From Serripes groenlandicus (lineage: Eukaryota; Mollusca; Bivalvia; Cardiida; Cardiidae): DNA of 64,000 bases. This document shows positions 12,201 to 24,514 of this stretch, one piece after another. Every line of letters starts with the position of its first letter. The first letter of the stretch is position 1. The notes beneath the pieces were generated by a model, which saw only the letters and a program-made list of their open reading frames with translations, made no database searches and was not told where the DNA came from. The DNA lies in assembly GCA_031761405.1 (NCBI GenBank), contig JASEVX010000008.1:71373664-71437663 (forward strand), read 5' to 3'. The position numbers were made by a program, and so were the translations under genes.

Positions 12201-13411
12201 AATCAATGTATTTTCTTCGTAAATTAAAGTACTACATATACCGGTAATATTTATCTTGACATTAATACATCCTGTATTTTCTTCGTAAATTAAAGTACTA
12301 CGTATATCGGTAATTTTTATCCTGACAATAATACATCCTGTATTTTCTTCGTAAATTAAAGTACTACATATACCGGTAATATTTATCCTGACATTAATAC
12401 ATCCTGTATTTTCTTCGAAAATTAAAGTACTACATATACCGGTAATATTTATCTTGACATTAATACATCCTGTATTTTCTTCGAAAATTAAAGTACTATA
12501 TATACCGGTAATATTTATCCTGACAATAATACATCCTGTATTTTCTTCTTAAATTAAAGTACTACGTATACCGGTAATATTTATCTTGACATTAATACAT
12601 CCTGTATTTTCTTCGTAAATTAAAGTACTACATATACCGGTAATATTTATCTTGACATTAATACATCCTGTATTTTCTTCGTAAATTAAAGTACTACATA
12701 TACCGGTATTATTTATCTTGACATTAATACATCCTGTATTTTCTTCGTAAATTAAAGTACTACATATACCGGTAATATTTATCTTGACATTAATACATCC
12801 TGTATTTTCTTCGTAAATTAAAGTACTACATATACCGGTAATATTTATCCTGACATTAATACATCCTGTATTTTCTTCGTAAATTAAAGTACTACATATA
12901 CCGGTAATATTTATCTTGACATTAATACATCCTGTATTTTCTTCGTAAATTAAAGTACTACATATACCGGTAATATTTATCTTGACATTAATACATCCTG
13001 TATTTTCTTCGTAAATTAAAGTACTACATATACCGGTAATATTTATCCTGACATTAATACATCCTGTATTTTCTTCGTAAATTAAAGTACTACATATACC
13101 GGTAATATTTATCTTGACATTAATACATCCTGTATTTTCTTCGTAAATTAAAGTACTACATATACCGGTAATATTTATCTTGACATTAATACATCCTGTA
13201 TTTTCTTCGTAAACTAAAGTACTACATATACCGGTAATATTTATCTTGACATTAATACATCCTGTATTTTCTTCGTAAATTAAAGTACTACATATACCGG
13301 TAATATTTATCCTGACATTAATACATCCTGTATTTTCTTTGTAAATTAAAGTACTACATATACCGGTAATATTTATCTTGACATTAATACATCCTGTATT
13401 TTCTTCGTAAA
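12201..13411. repeat. 66-bp tandem array, about 18 copies
   Basis: Spacing of ACATCCTGTATTTTCTTCG (12267, 12333 and onward) gives 66 bp. Other landmarks in the monomer are AAATTAAAGTACTACATATA and ACCGGTAATATTTATC. Differences are few (TCTTGAC/TCCTGAC, CATTA/CAATA), so the array is young. The unit is 22 codons and stop-free on the minus strand, producing a 304-codon frame (12549-13463) with a 22-residue period. Nothing else suggests translation. Confidence 0.95.
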
Positions 13412-13683
13412 GTGGCGGTCTTGGTGGCACATTCCCTAGCCAAGTTCCTGTTTTGCATACCAAGGGATCATCAATAAGTGTTATATATAGATATCGCAGA
13501 AAGAGTTTTAAAACAGGCGTACAACTTCAATATAACAAGACAATCTTCATAACTAACAAGTTTTACCGCTTATATTCCTTCAAAGAAATAATAAGTATTC
13601 ATGTTTTATTAAATAAAACTTGTGGTCAATGACCTGCTAATGGAAATTAAATTAACCATACCTTCCAGGTCATCGACCACCAA
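13412..13683. other. Spacer between array and SINE
   Basis: Nothing recognisable. It includes an AT-rich tract and a short CAATGACCTGCTAA / AGGTCATCGACCAC inverted similarity. Confidence 0.35.
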
Positions 13684-14035
13684 GCCCCAATAGCTCAATT
13701 TGGATGTCAATCCAGGGGTTGTGAATTCGATCCCCAGCTCGGCAGATATTCTCTCTGACCCTATTCAAAAGTCAATTCGATAAGCATTATTCGTCTTTCG
13801 CCAAGGGGCTAACAGTTTATGTGGGAAAGCGAACGTCTTGTTGTGTGGAGCTATGGTGTGATAACATTTAAGAAACATATGGGCACGTGAATAGACCGCC
13901 GTGACATGACTGACATATTATTGGGTTCGATCCACGATACTTAAGACTTTAAACATAATAGTAGTGGTTTTTTTTTATGCAACTTTCCACGTATTTTCCG
14001 ATGTATATCACGGCGTTTGCCGGATAAGTATAACT
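13684..14035 (+). mobile_element. SINE with tRNA-like head; diverged body
   Basis: An A-box-like TAGCTCAATTTGG begins at 13691 and a B-box-like GAATTCGATCCCC lies near 13724-13735, with roughly tRNA spacing. The following body decays, and a TGTATATCACGGCG core block near 14004 lies in the opposite orientation. Two overlapping fragments are therefore likely. It is not a functional tRNA gene because no acceptor stem pairing is evident. Confidence 0.5.
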
Positions 14036-14405
14036 GGTCATATTATCCTGACATCAGCGAGTCAGTCGCGCCGAGAAGGTTTAGACGTTATTACAAAATT
14101 TAAAATCATTTGATATGATCCGGTCGGGTATCAAAGTAAGAGTTAACCTTAATTCCGCATCAAGTATCAAATCATAGAAGTTGATAAGTTTCTAAAGACA
14201 TTAATTGAGTGAGGTGAGTGTTGCTACGTATGAATAGCCTGCAGGCTGATCAGGGTCTATACTGTTCGCAATCGCAGTTTAAAGTGGTTTTAAGTGGTGT
14301 TTACCGGATGTCGTAATTGTTGTTTATTTTGCGTTTAGCGGAATAATTGTTAATCAGCCTTTTCTATTAGTTAGTCAGACAGTTTAAATATCGTATGCCT
14401 ATTAA
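14036..14405. other. Spacer without features
   Basis: No repeat period, open frame or element end was identified. Confidence 0.4.
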
Positions 14406-14600
14406 ACTCTTTCCCACGTACAAGTTGCAGCAAACTGTGACTTGGAACACATGTAGGCAGAATCGTAGAAGGAGTTGAAATGTTCTTTTAAAATGTTGCA
14501 AAAGAAGAAATTGCTCTGTGTTTACAAATGTCGTATCTGTTGCAGACGCGTCAATAAACCCCGTCTATATGTGTGTTAAAGCGTCAATAACCCCGTCTAT
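14406..14600. mobile_element. MITE family C copy at the left edge of the 34-bp array
   Basis: It starts at CTCTTTCCCACGTACAAG immediately after TTAAA. It has the AAAATGTTGCAAAAGAAG and AATTGCTC central signature, then TGTTGCAGACGCGTC. The right end runs directly into the 34-bp array, whose monomer resembles the expected MITE terminus. Confidence 0.55.
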
Positions 14601-16808
14601 ATGTGTGTTAAAGCGTCAATAAACCACCGTCTATATGTGTGTGTTAAAGCGTCAATAAACCCCCGTCTATATGTGTGTTAAAGCGTCAATAAACCCCCGT
14701 CTATATGTGCGTTAAAGCGTCAATAAACCCCCGGCTATATGTGTGTTAAAGCGTCAATACCCCCCAGTCTATATGTGGTAATAAACCCCCGTCTATATGT
14801 GTGTTAAAGCGTCAATAAACCCCCGTCTATATGTATGTTAAAGCGTCAATAAACCCCCGTCTATATGTGTGTTAAAGCGTCAATAACCCCCGTCTATATG
14901 TGTGTTAAAGCGTCAATAAATCCCCGTCTATATGTGTGTTAAAGCAAAAAAAAAAACAGTCTATATGTGTGTTAAAGCGTCAATAAACCCCCATCAATAT
15001 GTGTGTTAAAGCATTAAAAAAAAAAGGTCTATATGTGTGTTAAAGCATCAATAAACCCCTGTCTATATGTGTGTTAAAGCGTCAATAAACCCCCGTCTAT
15101 ATGTGTGTTAAAGCATAAACAAAACCAGTCTATATGTGTGTTAAAGCGTCAATAAACCCCCGTCTATATGTGTGTTAAAGCGTCAATAAACCCCCGTCTA
15201 TATGTGTGTTAAAGCGTCAATAAACCCCCGTCTATATGTGTGTTAAAGCGTCAATAAACCCCTGTCTATACGTGTGTTAAAGCGTCAAGAAACCACCGTC
15301 TATATGTGTGTTAAAGCGTCAATAAAACCCCGTCTATATGTGTGTGTTAAAGCGTCAATAAACCCCTGTCTATATGTGTGTTAAAGCGTCAATAAACCCC
15401 CGTCTATATGTGTGTTAAAGCATAACAAAGAAAACAGTCTATATGTGTGTAACGGCGTCAATAAACAACCGTCTATATGTGCGTTAAAGTGTCAATAAAC
15501 CCCCGTCTATATGTGTCTTAAAGCGTCAATACCCCCCAAGTCTATATGTGTTAATAAACCCCCGTCTATATGTGTGTTAAAGCGTCAATAGACCCCCGTA
15601 TATGTGTATGTTAAAGCGTCAATAACCCCCCCAGTCTATATGTGTTAATAAACCCCCGTCTATATGTGTGTTAAAGCGTCAATTAACCCCCGTCTATATG
15701 TATGTTAAAGCGTCAATAAACCCCCGTCTATGTGTGTGTTAAAGCATAAAAAAACAGTCTATATGTGTGTAACGGCATCAATAAACAACCGTCTATATGT
15801 GTGTTAAAAGCGTCAATAAACCCCCGTCTATACGTGTGTTCAAGCATAAATAACCCCCCGTCTATATGTATGCTTAAACGTCAATAACCCCCGTCTATAT
15901 GTGTGTTAAAGCGTCAATAAACCTCCGTCTATATGTATGGTTAAACGTCAATAACCCCCGTCTATATGTGTGCTAAAGCGTCAATAAACCCCCGTCTATA
16001 TGTGTGTTAAAACGTCAATAAACCTCCGTCTATATGTGTGTTAAAGTGTCAATACCCCCCCCCCCTCCTAGTCTATATGTGTTAATAAACCTCCGTCTAT
16101 ATATGTGTTAAAGTGTCAATACCCCCCCCCCCCCAGTCTATATGTGTGTTACGGCGTCAATAAACCACCGTCTTTATGTGTGTTAAAGCGTCAATAAACC
16201 CCCGTTTATATGTGTGTTAAAGCGTCAATAAACCACCGTCTATATGTGTTAAAGCGTCAATAAACACCCGTCTATATGTGTATTAAAGAGTCAAGAAACC
16301 ACCGTCTACGTGTGTGTTAAAGCGTCAATAACCCCCCCCCCCCCCCCCCAGTCTATATGTGTGTTAAAGCGTCAATAAACCCCCGTCTATATGTGTTAAA
16401 GCGTCAATAAACCACCGTCTATATGTGTTAAAGCGTCAATAAACACCCGTCTATATGTGTATTAAAGCGTCAAGAAACCACCGTCTATATGTGTGTGTTA
16501 AAGCGTCAATAAACCACCGTCTATATGTGTGTTAAAGCGTCAATAAACACCCGTCTATATGTGTGTGTTAAAGCGTCAATAAACCCCCGTCTATGTGTGT
16601 GTTAAAGCGTCAATACCCCCTCCCCCCCCCCCCCCCCTCCCCGTCTATTTGTCTGTTAAGGCTTCAATAAACCCCCGTCTATATATGTGTTAAAGCGTCA
16701 ATAACACCCCCCCCCCCCCGTCTATATGTCTGTTAAGGCTTCAATAAACCCCCGTCTATATATGTGTTAAAGCGTCAATAAACTCCCGTCTATATTTCTG
16801 TTAAAGCG
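14549..16808. repeat. 34-bp tandem array with C-tract expansions, about 66 copies
   Basis: The monomer is GTCTATATGTGTGTTAAAG followed by CGTCAATAAACCCCC. Length varies in two ways: TGTG dinucleotide gain or loss, and expansion of the C run (long C tracts at about 16056, 16123, 16330, 16621 and 16706). Some units have CGTCAATAAACCC replaced by an A-rich block (about 14945, 15015, 15745). The C-tracts are prone to both slippage and sequencing error, so exact unit lengths are uncertain. Confidence 0.93.
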
Positions 16809-16814
16809 TATGGA

Positions 16815-17365
16815 ATACAATTCCCGTGTATGCCAGGAACATAAAAACAAATGTGAAAATGTAATCGCGGTTACTTACCGTAAATAACCACCGACAGCGA
16901 ATGTACTTTACTTTACCACCAATTAATTCATTAACCAGTACATGTTATTAGTCCCCTGTGACTTCTCAATGGCTTCAATAGATCTCCATGTCTATATCAC
17001 TATATCTAATGAAGCAGCTACACTATGTGATTGGGTTCATTAAGCATTTACATGTATTTACTTTATTGTGTTATTGCTGTTTTAGGGTGCTTTTGTGTTT
17101 TGTTTTTATTTGATGCTGTTTGTATTTTTAGGAAATTTCATTTGTTTCTGTATTTGAGGAGAACAAATAAACAGAAGTTGATGTACAACCATTTCCACAA
17201 GTAGTAATGTCAAAATCCTGATCAAATATTGAGTAGTCTATCTATGCCGATGATGAAAGACAAATGGTGCTAGAAGTAGACAACTTGTTTCAGTCACCAA
17301 TCGGGCAGAATGAATTTCCCAGTCATTTAACCCACCAAAGCGTTGTCTTTTATTAGGATAGATTT
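16815..17365. other. Spacer between array and MITE cluster
   Basis: AT-rich, with no open frame of note and no tandem structure. Confidence 0.4.
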
Positions 17366-17368
17366 AAA

Positions 17369-17545
17369 ACCCTTTTCACACATACAACGAAACTGACATA
17401 CTTTGAAATATGAAATCATAATTATAGAATAGGGTTGAAAACATTGTTGCAAAAGAAGAATTTGCTCAATATGTGCGATTTCTTCTTTTCCCACTTTGTT
17501 TTCACATCAGTCGTCTGATGTAAATGTGTCAAAATCCGTCTGGAG
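17369..17545. mobile_element. MITE family C copy
   Basis: The left terminus is CCCTTTTCACACATACAACG. The central self-complementary part is AAGAAGAATTTGCTC / GCGATTTCTTCTTTT, followed by CAGTCGTCTGATG, a decayed GTCGTCTGCTGCA motif. The right terminus is eroded. Confidence 0.55.
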
Positions 17546-17613
17546 GTTGTAAAGTGCTAACCCGACTGTGTGTGTTACAGCAGCACTTATGCCAAACAAC
17601 GCAAGGGATTCAA

Positions 17614-17804
17614 CCCTTTCAGCGCCGAATTGTTTAAAGTAGACTCTTCCATGTTCAAACTCGAACGACTCTATTTTCATGTTATAGGATTTTTGGAAAG
17701 TTTTTTATAACTCACAGCCAAACAATGCAGATTTCAGATTTCAGATTTCACATAAATCTGCATTGTTTGCAAAACGCTCAATATTGCCTTTGGCGCTGAA
17801 ATAG
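17614..17804. mobile_element. MITE family A copy 1 (TTAA-flanked)
   Basis: The ends are CCCTTTCAGCGCC and GGCGCTGAAATAG, inverted relative to each other. The right flank is TTAA (17805-17808); the left flank TCAA is one change from it. Internal words (AGACTCTTCCATGTTC, AATATTGCCT) match the copies at 27.45 and 33.16 kb in reverse orientation. There is no coding capacity. TTAA flanks suggest mobilisation by a piggyBac-like transposase. Confidence 0.7.
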
Positions 17805-17814
17805 TTAACCATGT

Positions 17815-18059
17815 CGAGGGCTTGGCGTGAAATGGTTGTAACTGAAATTAGTTATTTTTTTACCAAGGTTAATCACCTCGCCATAAAGTCTTTATAAGCG
17901 TTAAATCATTTTACTTTGTAAACAATGGAAATTTTGGTGCCATTGCCCGTTCACAGCAATGGCATCTAAATTTACGTTGTTTACAAAGGGGTCAAAATTG
18001 CCCTCTAAACCAGGGTTTTCAAAACAGATTTTTAGTTACAACCGTTTCACGCCAAGCCG
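17815..18059. mobile_element. MITE family B copy 1, 4-bp target duplication ATGT
   Basis: Left end CGAGGGCTTGGCGTGAAA and right end TTTCACGCCAAGCCG are long inverted repeats that extend into GGTTGTAACT / AGTTACAACC. ATGT at 17811-17814 and 18060-18063 looks like a 4-bp target duplication. A further internal inverted pair surrounds GGTGCCATTG / CAATGGCATC. The right end has lost two bases compared with copy 2 (31128-31376). It sits 10 bp from the family A element. The 84-codon frame at 17959-18213 crosses its edge and is not a gene. Confidence 0.75.
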
Positions 18060-18084
18060 ATGTACAAGGCACAGACGATATCTG

Positions 18085-18210
18085 AAAGCTGTGCGACAGA
18101 CGACTTTTGAAAACATCGTGGAACAAGGAGTAATTGCTCGGAATAAACGTGTTCGCCTTTTCGTGAAATGTTTACAAATCCACAACGCACTAAGAGTTCC
18201 AATGTGCCAG
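18085..18210. mobile_element. MITE family C fragment
   Basis: GACAGACGACTTTTGAAAAC followed by GGAGTAATTGCTCGG matches the family C left arm and central hairpin. It is truncated on both sides. Confidence 0.45.
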
Positions 18211-18419
18211 TGACATGCATTTCATTGATCGCCTCTGGTATTCGTCATTCAGACGACTCTAACAATTATCCCATCAAGCAGACGGTTAAACATTCTGTTA
18301 ATTGAAGTTGTAATTATTGTATTGATCAAGGAGAGCCCGATTGTAGCGATAAACCTTGTAAACACATTACCGCTAATCAATTAACAGTGTCCACTGTAGC
18401 AGAGAGCACGTGGTCTACG

Positions 18420-18604
18420 TTAACTCCTTCTCACATACAACGCGTCTTCAAATGGCGACTTTGAACATATCTATGCAAAACGATGGCAAATCTTTGTAAA
18501 TTCAATTATAGTTACTTAAATTGGGTACAAACATTGTGTCACATGGTAACAAATGTTCATCTCCTTTTGTCGCAATGTTTTTAAAATGTGTTCGTTAACG
18601 ATTC
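18420..18604. mobile_element. MITE family C copy
   Basis: TTAACTCCTTCTCACATACAA at the left and GTTCGTTAACG at the right, with ATCTCCTTTTGTCGCAATG in the centre, match the family layout. TTAA lies at both edges. Confidence 0.5.
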
Positions 18605-18638
18605 GTCAAACCACGATGAATGATTCTCGCTGTGAAAC

Positions 18639-18704
18639 CATCACCAGCCGGTTTTGTTTGTTTGTTTTGTTTTGTGTGCTCACGCCACTTTCAATGGCGT
18701 TACT
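18639..18704 (-). mobile_element. SINE tail/core fragment left of the 22-bp array
   Basis: A GTTTTGTTTGTTTGTTTTG tract (reverse of the CAAACA-rich SINE tail) is followed by CACGCCACTTTCAATGGCG, a decayed core. The 22-bp array starts immediately afterwards. The same block reappears right after the assembly gap. Confidence 0.5.
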
Positions 18705-18800
18705 GGTGTAAGTTACTAATACTACTGGTGTAAGTTACTAATACTACTGGTGTAAGTTACTAATACTACTGGTGTAAGTTATTAATCCTACAAGTGTAAG
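18705..18800. repeat. 22-bp array, part left of the gap
   Basis: About four copies of ACTGGTGTAAGTTACTAAT. This subtype (TTACTAAT rather than TTACCAAT) recurs only at the start of the post-gap array and near 24380. Confidence 0.9.
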
Positions 18801-19000
18801 NNNNNNNNNNNNNNNNNNNNNNNNNNNNNNNNNNNNNNNNNNNNNNNNNNNNNNNNNNNNNNNNNNNNNNNNNNNNNNNNNNNNNNNNNNNNNNNNNNNN
18901 NNNNNNNNNNNNNNNNNNNNNNNNNNNNNNNNNNNNNNNNNNNNNNNNNNNNNNNNNNNNNNNNNNNNNNNNNNNNNNNNNNNNNNNNNNNNNNNNNNNN
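18801..19000. other. Assembly gap, exactly 200 N
   Basis: A run of 200 N, a round number that scaffolders use for a join of unknown length. Open frames that cross it are meaningless. Confidence 0.99.
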
Positions 19001-19063
19001 TCACCAGCCGGTTTTGTTTGTTTTGTTTTGTTTTGTGTGCTCACGCCACTTTCAATGGCGTTA
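19001..19063 (-). mobile_element. Second copy of the SINE tail/core block, right of the gap
   Basis: From its first base it repeats the block at about 18642-18704, differing only in the number of GTTT units. See findings: this is probably an assembly duplication. Confidence 0.6.
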
Positions 19064-22000
19064 CTGGTGTAAGTTACTAATACTACTGGTGTAAGTTACC
19101 AATACTACTGGTGTAAGTTACCAATAATACTGGTGTAAGTTACCAATAATACTGGTGTAAGTTACCAATAATACTGGTTGGTAAGTTACCACTACTACTG
19201 GTGTAAGTTACCAATAATACTGGTGTATAAGTTACCAATAATACTGGTGTAAGTTACCAATAATACTGGTGTAAGTTACCAATAATACTGGTGTAGAAGT
19301 TACCAATAATACTGGTGTAAGTTACCAATAATACTTGTGTAAGTTACCAATAATACTGGTGTAAGTTACCAATAATACTGGTGTAAGTTACCAATAATAC
19401 TGGTGTAACGTTTACCAATAATACTGGTGTAAGATACCAATAATACTGGTGTAAATTACCAACTGTGTAGTTACCAATAATACTGGTGTAAGTTACCACT
19501 ACTACTGGTGTAAATTACCAATAATACTGGTGTAAGTTACCAATAATACTGGTGTAAGTTACCATTACTACTGGTGTAAATTACCAATAATACTGGTGTA
19601 AGTTACCAAATACTGGTAATTACCAATACTGGTGTAAGTTACCAATAATACTGGTGTAAGTTCCAATAATACTGGTGTAATTTACCACTACTACTGGTGT
19701 AAATAACCAATAATACTGGTGTAAGTTACCAATAGACTGGTGTAAGTTACCAATAATACTGGTGTAAGTTAACCAATAATACTGGTGTAAGTTACCAATA
19801 ATACTGGTGTAAGTTACCAATAATACTGGTGTAAGTTACCAATAATACTGGTGTAAGTTAACCAATAATACTGGTGTAAGTTACCAATACTTCTTGTAAG
19901 TTACCAATATACTGGTGTAGTTACCAATAATACTGGTGTAAGTTACCAATAATACTGGTGTAAGTTATCAATAATACTGGTGTAAGTTACCAATAATACT
20001 GGTGTAAATTACCAATAATACTGGTGTAAGTTACCAATAATACTGTGTAAGTTACCAATACTTCTTGTGTAAGTTACCAATAAACTGGTGTAAGTTACCA
20101 ATAATACTGGTGTAAGTTACCAATAATACTGGTGTAAGTTACCACTACTACTGGTGTAAGTTACCAATAATACTGGTTGTAAGTTACCACTACTACTGGT
20201 GGAAATAACCAATAATACTGGTGTAAGTTACCATATATACTGTGTAAGTTACCAATAATACTGGTGTAAGTTACCAATAATACTGGTGTAAGTTACCACT
20301 ACTACTGGTGGAAATAACCAATAATACTGGTGTAAGTTACCAATAATACTGGTGTAAGTTACCAATAATACTGGTGTAAATTACCAATAATACTGGTGTA
20401 AGTTACCAATAATACTGGTGTAAGTTACCAATAATACTGGTGTAAATTACCAATAATACTGGTGTAAGTTACCAATAATACTGGTGTAAGTACCACTACT
20501 ACTGGTGTAAGTTACCAATAATACTGGTGTAAGTTACCACTACTACTGGTGTAAGTTACCAATAATACTGGGTGTAAGTTACCAATAATACTGGTGTAAG
20601 TTACCAATAATACTGGTGTAAATTACCAATAATACTGGTGTAAGTTACCAATAATACTGGTGTAAGTTACCAATAATACTGGTGTAAGTTACCAATAATA
20701 CTGGTGTAAGTTACCAATAATACTGGTGTAAGTTACCAATAATACTGGTGTAAGTTACCAATAATACTGGTGTAAATTACCAATAATACTGGTGTAAGTT
20801 ACCAATAATACTGGTGTAAGTTACCAATAATACTGGTGTAAATTTACCATAATACTGGTGTAAGTTACCAATAATACTGGTGTAAGTTACCAATACTACT
20901 GTGTAAGTTACCAATAATACTGGTGTAAGTTACCAATAATACTGGTGTAAGTTACCAATACTTCTTGTGTAAGTTACCAATAATACTGGTGTAAGTTACC
21001 AATAATACTGGTGTAAGTTACCAATAATACTGGTGTAAGTTACCAATAATACTGGTGTAAGTTACCAATACTTCTTGTGTAAGAGTTACCAATAATACTG
21101 GTGTAAGTTACCAATAATACTGGTGTAAGTTACCAATAATACTGGTGTAAATTACCAATAATACTGGTGTAAGTTAACCACTACTACTGGTGTAAATTAC
21201 CAATACTACTGGTGTAAGTTACCAATACTACTGGTGTAAGTTACCAATAATACTGGTGTAAGTTACCAATAATACTGGTGTAAGTTACCAATAATACTGG
21301 TGTAAGTTACCAATAATACTGGTGTAAGTTACCAATACTTCTTGTGTAAGTTACCAATACTACTGGTGTAAGTTACCAATACTTCTTGTGTAAGTTACCA
21401 ATACTACTGGTGTAAGTTACCAATAATACTGGTGTAAGTTACCAATAATACTGGTGTAAGTTACCAATACTTCTTGTGTAAGTTACCAATAATACTGGTG
21501 TAAGTTACCAATAATACTGGTGTAAGTTAACAATAATACTGGTGTAAGTTACCAATAATACTGGTGTAAATTTACCAATAATACTGGTGTAAGTTACCAA
21601 TAATACTGGTGTAAGTTACCAATAATACTGGTGTAAGTTACCAATAATACTGGTGTAAGTTACCAATAATACTGGTGTAAGTTACCAATACTACTGGTGT
21701 AATTTACCAATAATACTGGTGTAAATTACCAATAATACTGGTGTAAGTTACCAATACTACTGGTGTAAGTTACCAATAATACTGGTGTAAGTTACCAATA
21801 ATACTGGTGTAAGTTACCAATAATACTGGTGTAAGTTAACAATAATACTGGTGTAAGTTACCAATAATACTGGTGTAAGTTACCAATACTACTGGTGTAA
21901 ATTACCAATAATACTGGTGTAAGTTACCAATACTACTGGTGTAAGTTACCAATAATACTGGTGTAAGTTACCAATAATACTGGTGTAAATTACCAATAAT

Positions 22001-24514
22001 ACTGGTGTAAGTTACCAATAATACTGGTGTAAGTTACCAATACTTCTTGTGTAAGTTACCAATAATACTGGTGTAAGTTACCAATAATACTGGTGTAAGT
22101 TACCAATAATACTGGTGTAAGTTACCACTACTACTGGTGTAAGTTACCAATAATACTGGTGTAAGTTACCACTACTACTGGTGGAAATAACCAATAATAC
22201 TGGTGTAAGTTACCAATAATACTGGTGTAAGTTACCAATAATACTGGTGTAAGTTACCAATAATACTGGTGTAAGTTACCACTACTACTGGTGGAAATAA
22301 CCAATAATACTGGTGTAAGTTACCAATAATACTGGTGTAAGTTACCAATAATACTGGTGTAAATTACCAATAATACTGGTGTAAGTTACCAATAATACTG
22401 GTGTAAGTTACCAATAATACTGGTGTAAATTACCAATAATACTGGTGTAAGTTACCAATAATACTGGTGTAAGTTACCACTACTACTGGTGTAAGTTACC
22501 AATAATACTGGTGTAAGTTACCACTACTACTGGTGTAAGTTACCAATAATACTGGTGTAAGTTACCAATAATACTGGTGTAAGTTACCAATAATACTGGT
22601 GTAAATTACCAATAATACTGGTGTAAGTTACCAATAATACTGGTGTAAGTTACCAATAATACTGGTGTAAGTTACCAATAATACTGGTGTAAGTTACCAA
22701 TAATACTGGTGTAAGTTACCAATAATACTGGTGTAAGTTACCAATAATACTGGTGTAAATTACCAATAATACTGGTGTAAGTTACCAATAATACTGGTGT
22801 AAGTTACCAATACTACTGGTGTAAATTACCAATAATACTGGTGTAAGTTACCAATAATACTGGTGTAAGTTACCAATACTACTGGTGTAAGTTACCAATA
22901 ATACTGGTGTAAGTTACCAATAATACTGGTGTAAGTTACCAATACTTCTTGTGTAAGTTACCAATAATACTGGTGTAAGTTACCAATAATACTGGTGTAA
23001 GTTACCAATAATACTGGTGTAAGTTACCAATACTTCTTGTGTAAGTTACCAATAATACTGGTGTAAGTTACCAATAATACTGGTGTAAGTTACCAATAAT
23101 ACTGGTGTAAATTACCAATAATACTGGTGTAAGTTACCACTACTACTGGTGTAAATTACCAATACTACTGGTGTAAGTTACCAATACTACTGGTGTAAGT
23201 TACCAATAATACTGGTGTAAGTTACCAATAATACTGGTGTAAGTTACCAATAATACTGGTGTAAGTTACCAATAATACTGGTGTAAGTTACCAATACTTC
23301 TTGTGTAAGTTACCAATACTACTGGTGTAAGTTACCAATACTTCTTGTGTAAGTTACCAATACTACTGGTGTAAGTTACCAATAATACTGGTGTAAGTTA
23401 CCAATAATACTGGTGTAAGTTACCAATACTTCTTGTGTAAGTTACCAATAATACTGGTGTAAGTTACCAATAATACTGGTGTAAGTTAACAATAATACTG
23501 GTGTAAGTTACCAATAATACTGGTGTAAATTACCAATAATACTGGTGTAAGTTACCAATAATACTGGTGTAAGTTACCAATAATACTGGTGTAAGTTACC
23601 AATAATACTGGTGTAAGTTACCAATAATACTGGTGTAAGTTACCAATACTACTGGTGTAATTTACCAATAATACTGGTGTAAATTACCAATAATACTGGT
23701 GTAAGTTACCAATACTACAGGTGTAAGTTACCAATAATACTGGTGTAAGTTACCAATAATACTGGTGTAAGTTACCAATAATACTGGTGTAAGTTAACAA
23801 TAATACTGGTGTAAGTTACCAATAATACTGGTGTAAGTTACCAATACTACTGGTGTAAATTACCAATAATACTGGTGTAAGTTACCAATACTACTGGTGT
23901 AAGTTACCAATAATACTGGTGTAAGTTACCAATAATACTGGTGTAAGTTAACAATAATACTGGTGTAAGTTACCAATAATACTGGTGTAAGTTACCAATA
24001 CTACTGGTGTAAATTACCAATAATACTGGTGTAAATTACCAATAATACTGGTGTAAATTACCAATAATACTGGTGTAAGTTACCAATAATACTGGTGTAA
24101 GTTACCAATACTACTGGTGTAAATAACCAATACTACTGGTGTAAATTACCACTACTACTGGTGGAAATAACCAATACTACTGGTGGAAATTACCACTACT
24201 ACTGGTGTAAATTACCAATACTACTGGTGTAAATAACCAATACTACTGGTGTAAATTACCAATTCTACTGGTGGAAATTACCAATACTACTGGTGGAAAT
24301 TACCAATACTACTGGTGTAAATTACCAATACTACTGGTGTAAATAACCAATACTACTGGTGGAAATTACCAATACTACTGGTGTATGTTACTAATCCTAC
24401 TGGTGTAAATTACCAATACTACTGGTGTAAATAACCAATACTACTGGTGTAAATAACCAATACTACTGGTGTAAATTACCAATACTACTGGTGTAAATTA
24501 CCAATTCTACTGGT
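19064..24514. repeat. 22-bp tandem array, about 248 copies
   Basis: The monomer is CTGGTGTAAGTTACCAATAATA. The main variants are TACTAC for TAATAC, CTTCTTG for TACTGG, GTAAATT for GTAAGTT and GGAAATAACC. From 19060 to about 20300 single-base indels are frequent. From 20300 the phase is far more regular, and a block of about 1.96 kb is repeated. The last 400 bp (from about 24120) are a GTAAATTACC/GGAAATAACC-rich subfamily. The period is not a multiple of three and most frames close quickly. Confidence 0.97.

Noticed and set aside
12549..13463. 304-codon minus-strand repeat protein
   Set aside because: Follows directly from a 66-bp stop-free unit; the N-terminal 20 codons are unique sequence with no signal peptide or homology I recognise.
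18744..19044. Open frames crossing the N run
   Set aside because: They consist of undefined residues over an assembly gap.
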